Positions 35,230 through 43,128 of a stretch of DNA of 64,000 bases are shown here, one piece after another. Below the pieces are notes generated by a model. That model saw nothing but the letters and a program-made list of their open reading frames with translations. It did not search any database and was not told the origin of the DNA. Source of the DNA: Telmatospirillum siberiense (lineage in GTDB: Bacteria; Pseudomonadota; Alphaproteobacteria; Rhodospirillales; Magnetospirillaceae); contig NZ_PIUM01000001.1 of the NCBI RefSeq assembly GCF_002845745.1, positions 186,001-250,000 on the forward strand, given 5' to 3'. Position 1 is the first letter of the stretch, and every line of letters starts with the position of its first letter. The translations under genes and the position numbers were made by a program.

Positions 35230-35306
35230 TTCTGATATCGATCTATTTCACGGGATGACGAGGGCTTTCCGGGGCACGGAAACGAAAAAAATCCGAAAGG
35301 GTCCAA

Positions 35307-35335
35307 GGCCTGTTGCCGAATGGTCGCAACAGGCC
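35307..35335 (-). terminator. Hairpin terminator after the 92-residue hypothetical gene
   Basis: Perfect 10-bp arms ggcctgttgc / gcaacaggcc. On the minus strand it is followed about 15 bases later by a run of seven T. It lies 40 bases past the stop of the gene at 35375. Confidence 0.6.
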
Positions 35336-35374
35336 GTTCAAGCGACCCCGTCGGTTCTTGCCGGATGGATTGTC

Positions 35375-35653
35375 TCAGGGATTGAGATTGAGCGGTTCCA
35401 GCGTCACCGGGCCGTGACGGAAGGGGATCCAGTCCTTGTATTCCGGGCGAAACTGCAAACCGTAGGGCGATTTCAAAAAGACCTTGGGCGGATTGCCGCC
35501 TTCGCTCTTGGTTTTCTCGATATCGACGAGATCCGACGGAATGAAGACCTTATCGAAGATTTCCTGAATACTGACCTCATGCCCCGCCGCCTTGACGTAA
35601 TCGCGGGCGGCTTCGCTCAGCCTCCAGGCCTCTTCCACCTTTTCGTAGCTCAT
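35375..35653 (-). CDS. Hypothetical protein, 92 residues
   Basis: An unrecognised, probably cytosolic protein. The first half is helical and charged (EKVEEAWRLSEAARDYVKAAGHEVSI), the second contains VFLKSPYGLQFRPEYKDWIPFRHGPVTL. There is no signal peptide. AGGTG before the ATG and codon use like neighbouring genes support it as a real gene. It stands alone with its own terminator. Confidence 0.65.
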   Translation of the reverse strand: MSYEKVEEAWRLSEAARDYVKAAGHEVSIQEIFDKVFIPSDLVDIEKTKSEGGNPPKVFLKSPYGLQFRPEYKDWIPFRHGPVTLEPLNLNP

Positions 35654-35790
35654 GCGGCACCTTTATATCCTGTCGACGACGTCGACTGTCTCACGGCGAC
35701 AGTCTGCGCAAGCGGCGTCGGCTTGGCAAGTCCGCGTGCGCGTCAAGGGACAATCGGCATCATCCCGGTTGTCCCCCGGGCGCAGGCATT

Positions 35791-36957
35791 CTACGCCCGC
35801 GCTTTTTCCCGCCAGCGGATCACCTCGGCCAACGCCAATTCCAGATGATAAAGCACCCGGACCGGCATTTCGACCACCCGCTTCTTTCCGTCCCGTTCCA
35901 CCTGATTGCAGAAAAATCCGGTTTCGGCATCGACGTAATGACGGAACAGCAGATCAAGGAAGGTGTCGATCCGTCCCGCCGCGTCGCTGTCGCCCAGGAA
36001 TTCGGCACGTGCCACGAAGGCCTTGATGGCTTCCGTCTGCGGCCACATCAGCTTGGTCGCGGCCAGAATCTGCCCGGTTCCGTCGACCGCATCGAAGGCC
36101 AGGTGCGGCTTTTCGCTGTCGACGCCGTGTTCGAGCGCGAAACGGTAGAATCCATCGGCGATCGGCAGAACGCTATCGTCGCCGGTCAGGCGGCGATGAT
36201 GCAACAGGGCCCAAACCCATTCGAAATGGCTTCCCGGTTCACGGCCGGCTCCGGTGACGGGCACCCAATCGGCGTCGAACTGTTCGATCAGCGAGCCGTT
36301 GGACGGATCGATGAATTTCCGCCGCAGCAGGTCGACCAGCTTTCGGGCCCGGCTGAGCCAGGGGCCGGGCGCGCTGGCGCTTTCCCCCGATTCCTCGGCC
36401 AGGATATGACAGGCCTCCAGAAGATGCATGTGGGGGTTCTGCCGGCGCGGCAGGGTGCCCAAGGTATCCTCCTGGAAACCGCCTGCCTTCGACGCCAGAT
36501 GGATCTCCATGAAACGCATGGTTCGTTCGGCGATTTCGAGGGCGCGCTTCTCACCGGAGGCACGGTGGTACCAGCCCAGGGAGAACAGGACGAACCCCAG
36601 ATCGCCGAGATCGCAGCGATTGTCGAGGGGCGAGCCGTCGGTGTTCAGGCTGCGATAGAACCCGCCTTCCGGATTGGCGCAGCGTCGCAGCAGATAATCG
36701 AGGCCGTGGCGCGCCGCCGCCAGGCCGGGGCCGCGCGGATCGAGGATGGCGGCATGGCTGAAGCAGTAAAGCAGACGTCCCGTCGACAGCGTGCTTTTGC
36801 GCGGTTTGGAATCGGCGACGAAGGAGGGCGTCAGGAATTCGACGTAGCCTTCCTCGCCGGGGCGCACGGCGATTCTGGCGAAGGATGGCAACGCGATCTG
36901 ATTGAGCCATTGGCGCAGGTCGCGCGGCGCGGCCACGTGGGACGAATAATCGGACAC
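35791..36957 (-). CDS. AGE-family epimerase/isomerase (N-acylglucosamine 2-epimerase type)
   Basis: A 388-residue alpha/alpha-barrel protein. Features of the family include GRLLYCFSHA near residue 57, GGFYRSLNTDGSPLD, LGDLGFVLFSLGWYH, NPHMHLLEACH with the conserved histidines, SHFEWVWALLHH and the late MWPQTEAIKAF. Such enzymes interconvert free sugars (GlcNAc/ManNAc, mannose/fructose or cellobiose). The GTG at 36957 was chosen because GGGAGAG lies seven bases upstream. The exact sugar is unknown. Confidence 0.85.
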   Translation of the reverse strand: MSDYSSHVAAPRDLRQWLNQIALPSFARIAVRPGEEGYVEFLTPSFVADSKPRKSTLSTGRLLYCFSHAAILDPRGPGLAAARHGLDYLLRRCANPEGGFYRSLNTDGSPLDNRCDLGDLGFVLFSLGWYHRASGEKRALEIAERTMRFMEIHLASKAGGFQEDTLGTLPRRQNPHMHLLEACHILAEESGESASAPGPWLSRARKLVDLLRRKFIDPSNGSLIEQFDADWVPVTGAGREPGSHFEWVWALLHHRRLTGDDSVLPIADGFYRFALEHGVDSEKPHLAFDAVDGTGQILAATKLMWPQTEAIKAFVARAEFLGDSDAAGRIDTFLDLLFRHYVDAETGFFCNQVERDGKKRVVEMPVRVLYHLELALAEVIRWREKARA

Positions 36958-37349
36958 GGTCTTCTCTCCCGGAAAGCCTTGAAACGGGACCATAGGCAAC
37001 ACCGTTCCGGCAAAGCGGTCAAGTGGTCAGGTCAATTTTGGCAGGGTAATCGGGTGAAACCGATTACCCTGGTTTAAATTCTTAGTCCCTTACGTGCCGG
37101 GCGGCGGACATCCGTCCGCCTCGGGCTTCCTTCGCTAAAGCTTCGGGGATCGCGCCAACGCGGCGAGAATCGTTTTCGGAAGAGCAACTCGCGCGCGTTC
37201 ATCCGATTACCCTGTCAATTTTGGTCAAGCTTGTTTCCCGATCCTTCGAAAGGAGGCGCATGGTTTCGCATGCCAAGGGGCACGCGACCGACCCGTAGCC
37301 TCAGTCGAACGGCATCGCTTTTATTCGTATTTCCCCGGAAAAGTGATGG
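36958..37349. repeat. Intergenic region with three copies of a 12-base motif
   Basis: No supported gene. A perfect hairpin at 37042-37071 has arms cagggtaatcgg / ccgattaccctg with loop gtgaaa. The same ccgattaccctg recurs at 37203-37214, and both outer copies are flanked by caattttgg-type sequence, so the 37030-37225 block looks like a small palindromic element. Confidence 0.6.
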
Positions 37350-37553
37350 TTAGGACAACCTTCGGTTGGATGAGCGCGCCGATGGCATAAGTTCCACATT
37401 GCCATCGAGAATATGGCAAGCCATGGCGAGATGTCCCGCCACGTCTTCCTGGCCATAAGCCAAAGCCTCCTCGCGGATATGGGCGAGGCAGGCGCGTAAA
37501 CCCTTGAGCCGCTGTTCCAAGGGAAGTTCACATTCATCGTCATGACGATTCAT
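37350..37553 (-). CDS. Small hypothetical protein, 67 residues
   Basis: An unrecognised soluble protein beginning MNRHDDECELPLEQRLKGLR and continuing with a helical part (AHIREEALAYGQEDVAGHLAMACHILDG). A strong AAGGAGG lies seven bases before the ATG. Its leader contains an 8-bp hairpin (taggcgca / tgcgccta, 37586-37608) with an all-T loop. The helical pattern recalls small regulatory or accessory proteins, but no function is assigned. Confidence 0.65.
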   Translation of the reverse strand: MNRHDDECELPLEQRLKGLRACLAHIREEALAYGQEDVAGHLAMACHILDGNVELMPSARSSNRRLS

Positions 37554-37910
37554 GAGTTCCCTCCTTTCGCAGTGTTTTCTTTGATTAGGCGCATTTTTTT
37601 TGCGCCTATATTTATTAAGTATCAAACGTATCATACCGGCGTAGGGCCAGTCCACTATCACCCCCGATATGGTCTGACCAATTTGGACGCGGCAGAGCTT
37701 TCCGGCTGTGAAAGAGGGTTTTTCCGTGTCAAGCGAGTTAAGGCTATCCTGGCGCCATATCGCCATTGGTCTTGCCGGCGACAATACCCATGGCGCCGAA
37801 CGGAGAATTTCAGGGGCATGTCGTCCGGGGGCGTTCGCCTGAAAGGGCTCGTTGTAAGGTTGGCGTCAGCCGGGCATGCCAGTGTCATTCCGCGAAGTGG
37901 GCGCGGAGGC
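37554..37910. other. Divergent intergenic region before the PCMT-like gene
   Basis: The left part is AT-rich and contains the hairpin leader of the small protein gene and a gtatcaaacgtatcatac imperfect repeat. The 37680-37910 part is open in one frame with the PCMT-like gene, but I see no family sequence or ribosome site that would extend that gene. Confidence 0.4.
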
Positions 37911-38813
37911 ATGGTGGTGACGGAATATCTGGCGGATTTGAGAGCGGCATATATGGCGGAACTGGTGGTGCATGGCGGATTGCGCTCACCGTCTTTGCTG
38001 CGTGCTTTCGCGGCGGTTCCCCGCGAGCGGTTTCTGCCTCCCGGGCCTTGGATCGTCGAGGCGGCGGACGGTGGCTTTTACGCGACGGAGGACTGCGATC
38101 CCGGACGGATCCTCCATGCCGTGGGTGTCGCCATCGATACCAGCCGCGATCTGGTCAGCGCCAATCCGGCGCGAATCGCCAGAATGATCGAGGCGGCGGG
38201 CATCGTGCCCGGTGAGACTGTTCTGCATGTCGGCGCCGGCCTTGGCTATTTTTCGGCGGTGATGGCCGAGCTGGTCGGTCCGGCCGGCCGCGTGATCGCC
38301 GCTGAGATCGATCCCGATCTGGCCGCCTTGGCTAGGAGCAATCTCGCGTCCAGGGGCAATGTCGAGATGACGGGCGACGCGTTGGCCTGTTCCCCGCCAC
38401 CGCTCGATGTGGTGTTCGTCAGCGCCGGGATCACCGTCGTGCCGAAGCCGTGGACCGACGCCCTGGTGGTGGGCGGCCGGATGATCCTGCCGCTGACCGG
38501 GTCGCTGAACGGCGGCTTCCTCTTTCGCTTCGAAAAAATGTCGGCGGATTGGATAGATGTCCGGGCACAGTCCTTCGTGCGTTATTATCCATGCATCGGC
38601 ACTCGCGATGATGCCGCCGTCGCCGCCGTCGACAAGGCCATTGCCGATCCGAGGGGGCCGTCGGTCCGCGGACTCCGCCTGGATCGGCATGATCCCGACC
38701 CCGATTGCTGGCTTCATGGCGACGGCTGGTGCCTGACCACCCGGTCTTCTCCGGCTGGTCTCGCCGAGGAAGTCGGGATGGAAAGTCACCCCGATCAACG
38801 TCTCTGCGCTTAG
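37911..38813 (+). CDS. Protein-L-isoaspartate O-methyltransferase-like protein
   Basis: A ~300-residue SAM-dependent methyltransferase. The PCMT pattern starts with LLRAFAAVPRERFLPP and continues with the SAM-binding VLHVGAGLGYFSAVMAELVGPAGRVIAAEID and VVFVSAGI. The usual PCMT is ~220 residues; the C-terminal ~80 residues are extra. GGAGG is very close to the ATG and better spaced for a GTG at 37917, so the start may be two codons later. Repair of isoaspartyl residues is possible but not certain. Confidence 0.78.
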   Translation: MVVTEYLADLRAAYMAELVVHGGLRSPSLLRAFAAVPRERFLPPGPWIVEAADGGFYATEDCDPGRILHAVGVAIDTSRDLVSANPARIARMIEAAGIVPGETVLHVGAGLGYFSAVMAELVGPAGRVIAAEIDPDLAALARSNLASRGNVEMTGDALACSPPPLDVVFVSAGITVVPKPWTDALVVGGRMILPLTGSLNGGFLFRFEKMSADWIDVRAQSFVRYYPCIGTRDDAAVAAVDKAIADPRGPSVRGLRLDRHDPDPDCWLHGDGWCLTTRSSPAGLAEEVGMESHPDQRLCA

Positions 38814-38888
38814 GGCTTGTCGCGAAATAATCGCTCCAATCCCGAAGGTTTCATATGACGCCTGCCCTTCGCTGCGGCGGGCTCGGAT
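38811..38888. repeat. Repeat family B, copy 1 (inverted relative to copy 2)
   Basis: Begins at the stop codon of the PCMT-like gene. It shares with the reverse complement of 50610-50688 the blocks cgcgaaataatcgctcc, atatgacgcctgc and cggcggg, about 80 percent by eye over 75 bases. The core reappears at 51371-51407. Confidence 0.75.
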
Positions 38889-38975
38889 ATCAAGGCGCTT
38901 CGGCAGGGAAGGCCGAAATGTGCTAACCTTTTCCTTGAACTCCATCGTTCCGATGGGTGGGGAAAACGGAAAACC

Positions 38976-39653
38976 ATGCGTCTTTTGTTGGTCGAGGACA
39001 ATGAGAGGCTGTCCTCCCTTGTCGCCGCCGGCCTCGGCAAGGCCGGATTTTCGATTGATCGCGCGTCTTGTGCCGCGGATGGTTCCGCGGCATTGCGGGG
39101 GATGCGCTATGACGTGGTGGTCCTCGATCTCGGGTTGCCCGATGCCGACGGCTTGTCGCTGCTGACCGACTTGCGCCAAGGCGGCGATGCTACTCCGGTC
39201 ATCGTCTTGACCGCCCGCGACGGCGTTGGCGACCGGGTCAAGGGGCTCAACCTGGGTGCCGACGATTATCTTCTGAAGCCTTTCGCCATGGAGGAACTGG
39301 TCGCCCGCATCCGGGTTCTTTTGCGGCGCCCCGGCGGAAATCTCGGACTGACCCTGACCCAGGGCAATGTGACGTTCGACACCATGGCCCGCGAGGTCCA
39401 TGTCGCCGGTCAACTCCTTCTGCCGGGCCGCCGGGAGCTCGACGCCTTGGAGGTTCTGATGCGCCGCGCCGGCCGGGTGGTCTCCAAGGCGGCCCTCGAA
39501 GACGCCCTCTACGCCTTCGGTGACGAGGTCGAATCGAACACCATCGAAGTGCTGATCCACCGCTTGCGCAAGCGGATGCAGGTCGCCGGCGCCGACGTGT
39601 CGATTCAGACGCTGAGAGGCGTCGGTTATTTTCTCGCCGAGAAAACGTCGTGA
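38976..39653 (+). CDS. OmpR-family response regulator
   Basis: A 225-residue DNA-binding regulator. The receiver domain has the acidic pair E7/D8, phospho-acceptor D51 in VVLDLGLPD and the lysine in LLKPFAMEEL; the C-terminal winged helix contains NTIEVLIHRLRKRM and GVGYFL. It overlaps the sensor kinase gene by four bases, so the two form a two-component system. Confidence 0.95.
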   Translation: MRLLLVEDNERLSSLVAAGLGKAGFSIDRASCAADGSAALRGMRYDVVVLDLGLPDADGLSLLTDLRQGGDATPVIVLTARDGVGDRVKGLNLGADDYLLKPFAMEELVARIRVLLRRPGGNLGLTLTQGNVTFDTMAREVHVAGQLLLPGRRELDALEVLMRRAGRVVSKAALEDALYAFGDEVESNTIEVLIHRLRKRMQVAGADVSIQTLRGVGYFLAEKTS

Positions 39654-40993
39654 CCGGCCGGCCGGAGCGGTCGCTGCTCGGCCGGATCGCCATCGGGCTG
39701 GTCGCCGTCAGTCTGGTGGCCGTGGTTCTGGCCGGCGGGTTGTTCTATTTGCAGTTTGGGGACACCGACACCGGTCTGCGCGAGCGGACGCTGCATGCGC
39801 AGGTTCTGCTCATCGCGCGCTTCATCGACGGCACGAAGGATTGGCGGACGGCGCCGCTGCCTAAGGATCTGGCCGACTCGCTGATGTCCTCGGACAGCCG
39901 GTTCGCCGTGTTGGACGCCGACGGCCGTCTGCTGAGGGCGTCGGACGGGGTGACGATCCCGTTTCATCCCGTCGAATCCACCCATCCGCGGACGGCGGAA
40001 TATTTCGTGCGGTCGCAACCCCGGGGGCGGGATATTTTCGGTGTGACCGAACCGGCGGAGGAGGCGGGGCAACGGGTGTGGATTCAGGTCGCGTCGGACG
40101 ACGAGGACATCCACATTGATGCGGTCGTCGAGGAATTCGTCGTGCATCTCGGCTGGATCTGGGGGCCGTTCGTTTTCGGTCTGTTGGGGATCAATCTGCT
40201 GATCGTCCATCGCGCCCTGCGGCCGCTGCGGCTGGTCTCGGCGAAGGCGGCGGCGATCGGTCCGGGCGCCGTGTCGGAGCGCCTGCCCCTGGCCGACCTG
40301 CCACGGGAGATCGCTCCCCTGATCACCTCGGTCAACTCGGCTCTCGACCGCCTGGAGGAAGGCTATCGCGCGCAACAGGATTTCCTGGCCGACGCCGCGC
40401 ATGACCTGCGGACGCCGCTGGCCGTTCTGTGCGCCCATCTGGCCACGCTCGACGGCGAGTCCGCGGCCGCCTTGCGCCAGGACGCCGATTCCATGGTCCG
40501 CCTGGTCAATCAGTTGCTCGATTTGGCCCGTCTCGGCGCTCTTCAGGGGGAGCCGTTCGAACGCATGGATCTCCATGCCCTGGCGGTGGAGGTCGCCACG
40601 CAACTGGCACCGCTCGCCCTCGCCCGTGGCCGGTTGATCGAGGTGGTCGGAGACGAGGGGCCGGTGCCGGTGGCCGGCATGCGCGACGGCCTGTTCCGGG
40701 CAGTGCGCAATCTGGCTGAGAACGCCCTGGCTTACTCGCCCGAAGGCGGTACAGTGAGTATCGCGGTGAGCCGCGCACCGTCCATCGCCGTCTCCGACCA
40801 GGGGCCGGGAATTCCGCCGGAGCGACGCGAGGCGATTTTTCGGCGGCATTGGCGGGGCGATCACGACCGGGGAGGCGGGGCCGGTCTCGGGCTGGCGATC
40901 GTCGCCCGGACCATGGACATCCATGGCGGGCGCGTCGAGGTCGGGGACGCCCCCGGAGGCGGCGCGGTGATCACACTTCGTTTTCCGCCATGA
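39650..40993 (+). CDS. Sensor histidine kinase
   Basis: A 447-residue inner-membrane kinase. Helix 1 is at about residues 9-36, followed by a periplasmic sensor (~37-163) of the 2CSK_N type and helix 2 (~168-188). A HAMP region leads to the phospho-acceptor H251 in AAHDLRTPLAVL; the ATPase has NLAENALAYSPEGG, VSDQGPGIPPE and GGAGLGLAI. The GTG start overlaps the response regulator stop. The signal is unknown; related TctE/QseC-like kinases sense organic acids or metals. Confidence 0.93.
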   Translation: MTGRPERSLLGRIAIGLVAVSLVAVVLAGGLFYLQFGDTDTGLRERTLHAQVLLIARFIDGTKDWRTAPLPKDLADSLMSSDSRFAVLDADGRLLRASDGVTIPFHPVESTHPRTAEYFVRSQPRGRDIFGVTEPAEEAGQRVWIQVASDDEDIHIDAVVEEFVVHLGWIWGPFVFGLLGINLLIVHRALRPLRLVSAKAAAIGPGAVSERLPLADLPREIAPLITSVNSALDRLEEGYRAQQDFLADAAHDLRTPLAVLCAHLATLDGESAAALRQDADSMVRLVNQLLDLARLGALQGEPFERMDLHALAVEVATQLAPLALARGRLIEVVGDEGPVPVAGMRDGLFRAVRNLAENALAYSPEGGTVSIAVSRAPSIAVSDQGPGIPPERREAIFRRHWRGDHDRGGGAGLGLAIVARTMDIHGGRVEVGDAPGGGAVITLRFPP

Positions 40994-41086
40994 TTTCTTC
41001 CTCTCCGATGACGATTGCCGATATAAAGCGGCACGGGGCCCTTGGGCCGCCGGACAGATGATTACCCCTGGTGATGCGACGTGACG

Positions 41087-41506
41087 ATGGCCGACAGAAA
41101 AATTCCCCTTCGCCTGGTGTTGGGCCTGGCCTTGGCGATACTGATCGATACGGTCGTACAGGTATCGTGGAAGGCGGCCGTCTCCACCTTGCCGCCGTCC
41201 TCGTCGGTCGGGGATTCGGTGATGGCCGTGTTAGATCGCCCCGTTTTCCTCGTCGTGGCGGTCTTGCTGGCCTGCCAGTTGTTCAATTGGCTGAAGGTTC
41301 TCGACCACGCCGACCTCAGCTACGCCCAGCCTATTACCTCGCTCAGCTATGTTTCCGTCAGCCTGTGTTCGGTCTTTTTCCTGGATGAGCCGGTCGACGG
41401 GCAATTGTTGGCCGGCATCGCCCTCATTCTGGCGGGCGTCTGGTTCATCAGCCGTACCGACCATGTCAGTCCGCCCGCCGGACCGCGGCCGGAGGCGCCG
41501 GTATGA
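41087..41506 (+). CDS. Half-size EamA/DMT transporter subunit (ArnE/ArnF-like), first of a pair
   Basis: A 139-residue membrane protein with four predicted helices, ending in GIALILAGVWFISRT, the last helix pattern of EamA/SMR proteins. Half-size members act as pairs, for example ArnE/ArnF, which flip a lipid-linked sugar. The next gene, of the same size class, overlaps its stop by four bases. No clear ribosome site distinguishes this ATG from the GTG at 41081. Confidence 0.8.
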   Translation: MADRKIPLRLVLGLALAILIDTVVQVSWKAAVSTLPPSSSVGDSVMAVLDRPVFLVVAVLLACQLFNWLKVLDHADLSYAQPITSLSYVSVSLCSVFFLDEPVDGQLLAGIALILAGVWFISRTDHVSPPAGPRPEAPV

Positions 41507-41835
41507 GCCAAACCGCCTTCGGACTTACCCTAGTCGTCCTTTGCACTCTGATCGAAGGGCTGGCCCAGCTTTTCTTGAAGAAATCCTCACTGGCCGTGGT
41601 CGGCAAGGGCCTGTGGGCGACGCTCGGCGTGACGCTGTTCGTCTCCGAAGCCTTGCTTTACACGGGGGCGCTGCATTTCCTTGACGTCAGTACCGCCTAT
41701 CCGATCGGCAGTCTCAGTTTCGTCGCCGTCACCGTGTTGTCGCGCCTGGCGCTGGGCGAGACGGTCAGCCGCACGCGCTGGTTCGGCGTCTGCCTGATCA
41801 TCGCCGGCGCCGGCCTGGTGGCGGCCCGCGCATGA
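41503..41835 (+). CDS. Half-size EamA/DMT transporter subunit, second of a pair
   Basis: A 110-residue protein with four predicted helices; AYPIGSLSFVAVTVLSRLALGETVS and the final GVCLIIAGAGLVAA match the EamA C-terminal half. It starts within the stop of its partner (ATGA) and overlaps the acyltransferase gene likewise, so the three proteins are translationally coupled. A heterodimeric lipid-linked or small-metabolite exporter is plausible. Confidence 0.8.
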   Translation: MSQTAFGLTLVVLCTLIEGLAQLFLKKSSLAVVGKGLWATLGVTLFVSEALLYTGALHFLDVSTAYPIGSLSFVAVTVLSRLALGETVSRTRWFGVCLIIAGAGLVAARA

Positions 41836-43001
41836 CGCTTCCCGATTTCGAGGTCCGTTTCGTCGACAAGGTCGATGCCGTGCCGTCCGCTCTGTGGGAT
41901 TGCTGTTTCGCCCCTCCGTTGGAGGGGCGCTGGTGGTATGAAAGCCTGGAGGCGGCGGGGCTCGACGATCAGTTCCGCTTCTTTTACGCCATCCTGTGCC
42001 GGGACGGCCGGGAGGTCGGGCTGGCGCCGCTGTTCCTGATGGACGTGCCGATCGAACTGGTCATGCCGCCCGCCCTGCTGCCGACGCTTCGCCTGCTGGG
42101 CCGGGTTTTCCCCTCGCTGCTCCGCCAGCGCACGCTGTTCGTGGGTTCGCCCTGCGCCGACGAGGGAACCGTCGGCTTCCTGCCGGGGATCGATCGCCGG
42201 GCCGCCCTGCTGTGCTTCCAGGACGCCTTGGAGGCGCGTGCCGCCGCCCTGGGGACATCGATGCTCGTCTGGAAGGATATGCCGTCGGGGATGGACGAGG
42301 ATTTCGCCTGGCTGGCCGGCCGGCGGCGGCTTTTCCCGCTGGTCAGCTTTCCCGGCACCGAGGCGCGGCTGCCGTCGCCGCGCAAGGAGGACTATTTCGC
42401 CGCCATGAAGGCCTCGCGCCGGCATCTTTTCAGGAAGAAGCTGCGGCGCAGCGCGCAAGCGGTCAAGGTGAGCGTCGAGGTCGTCCAGGCGCCCGGCGGA
42501 GAAGTTCTCGACGAGATCTTCGAACTGTTCTGGCAGACCTACGAAAAGGCCGAAACCAAATTCGAACGGCTCAACCGCCGCTTCTTCGAACTACTGGCCG
42601 AGCGGACGGCCAGCCATTTCATCCTGCTGCGCGAGGCGGAGGGCGGAGACCTGATCGCCTTCATGTTGTGCTTCGCCGTGGGCGGGCGGCTCATCAACAA
42701 ATTCATCGGTATCGACTATCACCGGCCCAAGGAATGGCTGCTTTATTTCCGTCTGTGGGAGGCGGCGCTGGACTGGGCCTTGCCCCGGGGGTTCACCACG
42801 ATCCAAAGCGGCCAGACGGGATATGCGCCGAAAATCGAGATGGGCCACGCCCTGGTGCCGCTGACCAACCACTGCCGGCATCGCCATCCCCTGATGCACC
42901 GGCTTTACGCCGCCATCGCCCGCACCGTCGGCTGGCACACCCTGGACGAGGATCTGGCCCGCTTCCTCAAGGCCCACCCGGATGCGACCCCCGGTGCTTG
43001 A
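41832..43001 (+). CDS. DUF482/COG3146 family N-acyltransferase (GNAT/FemAB-like)
   Basis: A 389-residue cytosolic protein. The family features are the KASRRHLFRKKLRR segment, FWQTYEKAETKFERLNRRFFELL, then LIAFMLCFAVGGRLINKFIGIDY, and near the end FTTIQSGQTGYAPKIEMGH followed by LTNHCRHRHPLMH. These proteins have a duplicated GNAT fold, like peptidoglycan FemABX enzymes, but a defined reaction is not established. Coupling to a paired EamA exporter suggests it modifies the exported molecule or a precursor. The stop codon lies inside a 19-bp perfect palindrome. Confidence 0.85.
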   Translation: MTLPDFEVRFVDKVDAVPSALWDCCFAPPLEGRWWYESLEAAGLDDQFRFFYAILCRDGREVGLAPLFLMDVPIELVMPPALLPTLRLLGRVFPSLLRQRTLFVGSPCADEGTVGFLPGIDRRAALLCFQDALEARAAALGTSMLVWKDMPSGMDEDFAWLAGRRRLFPLVSFPGTEARLPSPRKEDYFAAMKASRRHLFRKKLRRSAQAVKVSVEVVQAPGGEVLDEIFELFWQTYEKAETKFERLNRRFFELLAERTASHFILLREAEGGDLIAFMLCFAVGGRLINKFIGIDYHRPKEWLLYFRLWEAALDWALPRGFTTIQSGQTGYAPKIEMGHALVPLTNHCRHRHPLMHRLYAAIARTVGWHTLDEDLARFLKAHPDATPGA

Positions 43002-43040
43002 TACCGATTGCCGGTGATCGGAATCGGTATCAAGCACCGG
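42991..43040. repeat. Long perfect palindrome with 19-bp arms
   Basis: ccggtgcttgataccgatt at 42991-43009 is exactly complementary to 43022-43040, with a 12-base loop. It contains the stop codon of the acyltransferase gene. No T-run follows, so it may be a REP-type element or a processing/termination signal. Confidence 0.85.
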
Positions 43041-43073
43041 ATTGCCCCGAGTCATTCTTCAGAATGTTTACAT

Positions 43074-43094
43074 ATGTATCCATATAGGATACAT
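43074..43094. promoter_or_regulatory. 21-bp palindromic operator candidate in front of the T4SS genes
   Basis: atgtatcc-atata-ggatacat is a perfect inverted repeat 35 bases before the VirB10-like start. Its centre carries the tata-rich sequence expected of a -10 box. No regulator gene is adjacent. Confidence 0.6.
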
Positions 43095-43128
43095 TCGCCG
43101 CTCGTTTGGAAATCCGGAGGCTGCGGTG

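Noticed and set aside
37542-37910. Upstream extension of the PCMT-like gene to 37542
   Set aside because: The added residues do not resemble the family and a GGAGG site lies near 37905.
41996-43087. Plus-strand frame of 363 codons
   Set aside because: It is a shifted frame over the DUF482 acyltransferase gene, with low-complexity Arg/Gly/Pro content.
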